Assembly (NCBI RefSeq): GCF_003324565.1
Contig: NZ_QOLA01000009.1
Coordinates: 1-64,000 of the forward strand
Length of the DNA: 64,000 nt
Source of the DNA: Streptomyces sp. SDr-06
GTDB lineage: Bacteria > Actinomycetota > Actinomycetes > Streptomycetales > Streptomycetaceae
Reading direction: 5' to 3'
This document shows positions 59,985-64,000 of this stretch, piece after piece. Position 1 is the first letter of the stretch. Each line of letters starts with the position of its first letter. Under the pieces are notes generated by a model that did not search any database, was not told the DNA's origin, and was given only the letters and a program-made list of their open reading frames with translations. The position numbers were made by a program, and so were the translations under genes.

Positions 59985-61751
59985 GTGCGCCCGGAGGGCT
60001 ACGACTACGAGACCCACAGCCGACTGGCCGGACCGCTCACGGAGCCGGGCGCCTCGCCCTACCGGGTGCAGTACCGGAGCCTCCTCTCCCAGGAGCCGCA
60101 CCGCATACGCGCCGTCCTGCTGATGACCCTGGCGCCGATACTCACCGGCCTGCTGCTCGTCTACCTCGTCTGGCCCACCCACTGGGTCGAGCGCGAGGGG
60201 GGCGACCGCTGGCTCGTGGACCTCGACGTGGCGATGCTGGTGTCGATCGGCCTGATCGAGCTCTTCATGGTCGCCAACGTCGCCTCCATCGCCCACGCCA
60301 CGATGGTCGCCCGCGACCCCGTCCCGGTCACCCCCGAGGAGGGCACCCGGGTCGCCTTCCTCACCACGTACGTGCCGGGCAAGGAACCCATATCCATGGT
60401 GCGCGGCACCCTGGAGGCGGCCGTCCGGCTCACCCACACCGGACCGCTGGACGTGTGGCTCCTGGACGAGGGCGACGACGAGCGGGTCAAGGCGCTCTGC
60501 GCCGAACTGGGGGTGCGCCACTTCTCCCGCAAGGGCGTCCCGGAGTGGAACCGCAAGAAGGGCGCCCACCGGGCCCGCACCAAACACGGCAACTACAACG
60601 CCTGGATCGCGATGCACGGCGGCGGTTACGACTTCTTCGCCTCCGTCGACACCGACCACGCCCCGCTCCCCAACTTCCTGGAGCGGATGATGGGTTACTT
60701 CCGCGACCCCGACGTCGCCTTCGTCGTCGGACCGCAGGTGTACGGGAACTACACCTCGCCGGTCACCAAGGCCGCGGAATCCCAGCAGTTCCTCTTCCAC
60801 GCGCTGATCCAGCGGGCCGGCAACCGCTACCGGGCCCCCATGTTCGTCGGCACCAACAACATCGTCCGGATCGCCGCGCTGCGGCAGATCGGCGGCCTGT
60901 ACGACTCGATCACCGAGGACATGGCCACCGGCTTCGAACTGCACCGGCACAAGAACCCGCGGACCGGCCGCCACTGGCGCTCCGTGTACACCCCGGACGT
61001 GCTGGCCGTCGGCGAGGGCCCGGCCTCCTGGACCGACTTCTTCACCCAGCAGATGCGCTGGTCGCGCGGCACCTACGAGACGCTGTTCAAGCAGTACTGG
61101 AAGGCGCCGTTCACCATGCCGCCCGGCCGGCTGCTCTCGTACACCCTGATGCTCGTCTACTACCCCATGACGGCCGTCAACTGGCTTCTGGGCATGCTCA
61201 GTTGCGTCCTCTTCCTCTGGTTCGGCGCATCCGGCACCGAGGTCACCGCCTCGGTCTGGCTGATGCTCTACAGCGACGCGGCCGCCCTCCAGATCGGCCT
61301 GTACCTGTGGAACCGGCGGCACAACGTCTCGCCGCACGAACCCGAGGGCTCGGGCGGGCTCGCCGGAATGGGCATGTCGGCGATCTCGGCGCCCATCTAC
61401 CTCAAGTCGCTCGGCTCGGCGGTGCTGCGCACCCGGGGCCGGTTCGTGGTCACCCCCAAGGGCGGCCAGACCAGCCCGGACCGGCTGTGGACCTTCCGCA
61501 TCCACCTGTTCTGGGCCGCCGTCCTGACCGCCTCGCTGATCGCCTCCGTCCACTACCGCCACACCCACGCCGCCATGCGCACCTGGGCCCTGCTCGCGCT
61601 GTGCATCGCGCTGGCCCCGGCCGTGATCTGGGCCTGGACGACGGTGCGCGAGCGCGCGGCGGCCCGCGGCGCCGCGAAGGGCGCCCCCCAGCAGCAGAAG
61701 GCCGCGGGCGAGGCGGAACCCGCCATCGCCACGACGACAGGAGGGAACTGA
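59985..61751 (+). CDS. cslA: Cellulose synthase-like glycosyltransferase CslA
   Basis: A 588-residue family 2 glycosyltransferase making a beta-glucan at hyphal tips. Two N-terminal helices are followed by the GT-A domain: LLDEGDD, DTDHAPL (DxD), the ITEDMATG acid, and QQMRW (the Q-x-x-R-W motif), then five or six C-terminal helices forming the export channel. GTG 59985 has GGAGGG 4 bases upstream and is preferred; the frame continues to a TTG at 59928 without a ribosome site. glxA follows after 3 bases, as in the known cslA-glxA operon. Confidence 0.92.
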   Translation: MRPEGYDYETHSRLAGPLTEPGASPYRVQYRSLLSQEPHRIRAVLLMTLAPILTGLLLVYLVWPTHWVEREGGDRWLVDLDVAMLVSIGLIELFMVANVASIAHATMVARDPVPVTPEEGTRVAFLTTYVPGKEPISMVRGTLEAAVRLTHTGPLDVWLLDEGDDERVKALCAELGVRHFSRKGVPEWNRKKGAHRARTKHGNYNAWIAMHGGGYDFFASVDTDHAPLPNFLERMMGYFRDPDVAFVVGPQVYGNYTSPVTKAAESQQFLFHALIQRAGNRYRAPMFVGTNNIVRIAALRQIGGLYDSITEDMATGFELHRHKNPRTGRHWRSVYTPDVLAVGEGPASWTDFFTQQMRWSRGTYETLFKQYWKAPFTMPPGRLLSYTLMLVYYPMTAVNWLLGMLSCVLFLWFGASGTEVTASVWLMLYSDAAALQIGLYLWNRRHNVSPHEPEGSGGLAGMGMSAISAPIYLKSLGSAVLRTRGRFVVTPKGGQTSPDRLWTFRIHLFWAAVLTASLIASVHYRHTHAAMRTWALLALCIALAPAVIWAWTTVRERAAARGAAKGAPQQQKAAGEAEPAIATTTGGN

Positions 61752-61754
61752 GCC

Positions 61755-63710
61755 ATGGCCTACCGGCCCTCGAAGCGGACGAAGAAGACCCTGTTCGGCG
61801 GCGGCGCCATCGTGGTCCTCGCGGGGCTCAACGCCCCCGCCGCCCTCTCCTTCGCCACCGAGCAGTACCACGCCTACGAGATAGCCCAGCCCGAGTACAT
61901 GGCGCGCTACGGCGCCTGGCACGGCGTCGACATCCCCAAGGAGTACCGCACCAACGCGATCCACGCGGCGCTGCTGCACACCGGCAAGGTGCTGATCATC
62001 GCGGGCTCCGGCAACAAGCAGGACCACTTCGACGCGGGCACCTTCGACACCGTCCTGTGGAACCCGAAGGACAACTCCTTCAAGAAGATCCCCACCCCCG
62101 AGGACTTCTTCTGCGGCGGCCATGCCCAACTCCCGGACGGCAAGCTCCTGGTGGCGGGCGGCACGGCCCGCTACGAGGTCCTGGACGGCGAGGTGAAGCG
62201 GGCCGGCGGCGGCATGCGGGTCAAGAACGAGGACCCCAACAAGGCCGTCACCCTCAAGAAGGGCACCAGGTTCCGCTCGCCCTCGGGCGTGGAGTACGTC
62301 TCGAAGTTCGACGTCACGGTGCCCAAGGCGAAGCGCGAGTTCCAGATCTCGTACTACGCCAGCGGGCAGATGAAGCCCTGGCAGACCAAGACCACCGCCG
62401 CCGAGGCGCGGGTCTTCGTCGAGGCGGTCGCCGAGGGCCCCCAGTCGGTCGCCACAGACCAGGCCCAGTACGAGGTCGAGGGCCTGACCGGCAAGGACGC
62501 CGACAACGTCTACGGCCTCGCCGAGAAGATCACCCTGGACAAGCAGGACTACCAGGGGATCCGGGCGGCGTACGAGTTCGACCCGAAGGCCGAGAAGTAC
62601 GTCCCCGTCACCCCGATGAAGGAGGCCCGCTGGTACCCCACGCTCACCACGCTCCAGGACGGCCGGGTGCTCGCGGTCTCCGGGCTCGACGACGTGGGCG
62701 CCATCCTCCAGGGGGACAACGAGATCTACGACCCGAAGACCAAGCAGTGGTCCAAGGGCCCCACCCGCTACTTCCCGACCTACCCCTCGCTGTTCCTGAC
62801 CAAGGGCGGCAAGCTCTTCTACTCGGGCGCCAACGCCGGATACGGGCCCGCCGACAAGGGCCGTGAGCCGGGGCTGTGGGACGTGGAGAAGAACACCTTC
62901 ACCAAGATCGGCGGCCTCAACGCCGCCGACCAGGTGGAGACGGCCAGCTCCCTCCTGCTGCCGCCCGCCCAGGACCAGCGGTTCATGCTGCTCGGCGGCG
63001 GCGGGGTCGGCGAGTCCAAGAAGGCGACGCCGCGCACCGCCGTGGTGGACCTGAAGCAGGCCAGCCCCGTCTTCCAGTCGGGACCCGAACTCCCGCAGGG
63101 AACGCGCTACCTGAACAGCGTGATCATGCCGGACGACTCCGTCTTCACCAGCGGAGGCTCCTCGGACTACCGGGGCCGGGGCGGCTCCAACATCCTCAAG
63201 GCCCAGTTCTACGACCCCAGGGCGAACGCCTTCCGCGAGGCCGCGGACCCCACCATCGGCCGCAACTACCACTCCGAGGCGCTGCTGCTGCCCGACGGCC
63301 GGGTCGCCACCTTCGGCTCCGACTCGCTCTTCGGCGACCGGAACAACACCAAGCCCGGCAAGTTCGAGCAGCGCATGGAGGTCTACACCCCGCCCTACCT
63401 CTACCGGGACAAGGACAAGCGCCCCGCGCTCGGCGACGGCCCCGAGGCCGTGGCGGCCGACGGCCGGGCGACCTTCAAGACGGACCACCCCGAGCGCGTC
63501 GTCAAGGCCCGCCTGCTGCGCCCGAGCGCGGTGACCCACACGACGGACGTGGAGCAGCGCTCGGTCGAGCTGGGCCTGGCCAAGGACGGGAACTCGGTCA
63601 CACTCACCGTCCCGAAGGACCGGGCGCTGGTGCCCCCCGGCTGGTACATGGTCTTCGTGAGCGACCAGGAGGGCACTCCGTCCGAGGCGAAGTGGCTCCG
63701 GGTGGACTGA
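61755..63710 (+). CDS. glxA: GlxA, copper radical (galactose oxidase-like) enzyme
   Basis: A 651-residue membrane-anchored mononuclear copper oxidase needed to modify or deposit the CslA glycan. It has one N-terminal helix (about 13-33), then a Kelch-type beta-propeller. The Tyr-Cys cofactor would be C120 (FFCGGHAQLPDG) and Y294 (RWYPTL); copper ligands Y505/H506 (GRNYHSEALLLPDG) and H595 (VTHTTD) are all present. The C-terminal DUF1929-like domain is complete. ATG 61755 is 3 bases after cslA. The gene ends only 6 bases from the convergent GH6 gene. Confidence 0.94.
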   Translation: MAYRPSKRTKKTLFGGGAIVVLAGLNAPAALSFATEQYHAYEIAQPEYMARYGAWHGVDIPKEYRTNAIHAALLHTGKVLIIAGSGNKQDHFDAGTFDTVLWNPKDNSFKKIPTPEDFFCGGHAQLPDGKLLVAGGTARYEVLDGEVKRAGGGMRVKNEDPNKAVTLKKGTRFRSPSGVEYVSKFDVTVPKAKREFQISYYASGQMKPWQTKTTAAEARVFVEAVAEGPQSVATDQAQYEVEGLTGKDADNVYGLAEKITLDKQDYQGIRAAYEFDPKAEKYVPVTPMKEARWYPTLTTLQDGRVLAVSGLDDVGAILQGDNEIYDPKTKQWSKGPTRYFPTYPSLFLTKGGKLFYSGANAGYGPADKGREPGLWDVEKNTFTKIGGLNAADQVETASSLLLPPAQDQRFMLLGGGGVGESKKATPRTAVVDLKQASPVFQSGPELPQGTRYLNSVIMPDDSVFTSGGSSDYRGRGGSNILKAQFYDPRANAFREAADPTIGRNYHSEALLLPDGRVATFGSDSLFGDRNNTKPGKFEQRMEVYTPPYLYRDKDKRPALGDGPEAVAADGRATFKTDHPERVVKARLLRPSAVTHTTDVEQRSVELGLAKDGNSVTLTVPKDRALVPPGWYMVFVSDQEGTPSEAKWLRVD

Positions 63711-63716
63711 CCCGGG

Positions 63717-64000
63717 TCAGTACCGGGCGCGCCGGGCCAGCCCGAGCGCGTACTCCGGCCACCAGGTGCCGGCGGACGGGCCCCCGCGGCAGGGCCCGTC
63801 CGAGTCGCCGGGCCGCTTGATCCACAGGAACGCGTCGACGAGCGGATCGCCGGTGCGGACCGACGGCGGGGTGCCGAGCGAGCGGCCCGGGGGATTGCAC
63901 CAGGCCTGGTCGCGGTCGTCGCGCAGCGGGCCCTCGCCGTTGCGGCTGGTGTCCATGACGAAGTGCTTGCCGTCGAGGCCCTGCGACACCTTCGCCCCGT
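63717..64000 (-). CDS. cslZ: GH6 family endoglucanase, C-terminal part (start outside window)
   Basis: Only the last 94 or so codons are in the window, ending at 63717. The sequence KHFVMDTSRNGEG, WCNPPGRSLG, VDAFLWIKRPGDSDG and GTWWPEYALGLARRA is the conserved C-terminus of GH6 cellulases, including the aspartate of the D-T-S-R-N-G motif. Position next to cslA-glxA fits the endoglucanase called cslZ in S. lividans. It is convergent with glxA. Signal peptide and catalytic acid lie outside the window. Confidence 0.88.
   Translation of the reverse strand, partial: GAKVSQGLDGKHFVMDTSRNGEGPLRDDRDQAWCNPPGRSLGTPPSVRTGDPLVDAFLWIKRPGDSDGPCRGGPSAGTWWPEYALGLARRARY

Noticed and set aside
59930..62866. 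978-codon frame overlapping cslA and glxA in another frame
   Set aside because: The frame is Arg/Pro/Gly-rich, lacks motifs and conflicts with two well-defined genes.

Overview
The window is Streptomyces chromosomal core. The sequence is very GC-rich, with third-position GC bias, many GTG and a few TTG starts, and leaderless promoters. It encodes the Streptomyces cytoskeletal proteins FilP and Scy, and the gene order matches, from memory, the S. coelicolor block around SCO5351-SCO5400. No phage, IS element, CRISPR array or integrated plasmid is visible, so this reads as housekeeping sequence rather than an island.

Left part (1-20 kb): the 3' end of a 5S rRNA gene with its terminator, a tRNA-Arg(CCG), a stand-alone receiver-domain response regulator and an ArgS-related protein (nrtL). 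Then come the aspartate-family amino acid genes lysA-hom-thrC-thrB, transcription terminator rho, a secreted trypsin-like protease with beta-propeller (FG-GAP) repeats and an LCP cell-wall ligase. These are followed by a translation cluster: rpmE (zinc-type L31, with a SigR-type promoter), prfA, prmC, a tsaC/Sua5 gene, a phosphatase-like protein that lacks the catalytic cysteine, glyA and a WecA-like glycan initiator. PrmC methylates the PrfA product, so substrate and enzyme are adjacent.

Middle (20-44 kb): the complete F1Fo ATP synthase operon atpIBEFHAGDC, a DUF2550 membrane protein, and chitinase chiC with its two-component system chiS/chiR and a promoter flanked by two DasR-type (dre) boxes. 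Next are a cobalamin adenosyltransferase, a drug-type ABC exporter with a divergent TetR regulator, a 3-hydroxybutyryl-CoA dehydrogenase, a STAS protein and a large membrane-anchored STAND-like ATPase. The mismatch endonuclease gene nucS, an SCO5389-family protein, a luciferase-like oxidoreductase and a small zinc-ribbon protein complete this part.

Right part (44-64 kb): two tandem, paralogous ATPase/permease ABC pairs, then filP and scy (polar growth scaffold). A methylmalonyl-CoA group follows: epimerase mce, a thiolase and the mutase chaperone meaB. The adenosyltransferase at 34 kb makes the cofactor for the same mutase. The window ends with a MarR regulator, three overlapping AIM24 paralogues, DUF3817 and thiamine-binding-like genes, and the cslA-glxA locus (tip glycan synthase and copper radical oxidase) converging on a GH6 endoglucanase cut by the window edge.

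Regulatory themes: eight genes share the exact spacing TANNNT-N6-ATG/GTG expected for leaderless transcripts; two families of Streptomyces intergenic repeats sit at convergent gene ends, and related palindromes sit at the 5' ends of prmC and atpA; perfect GC-rich hairpins lie after many transcription units. Promoter, terminator and operator calls are by eye and have not been tested.
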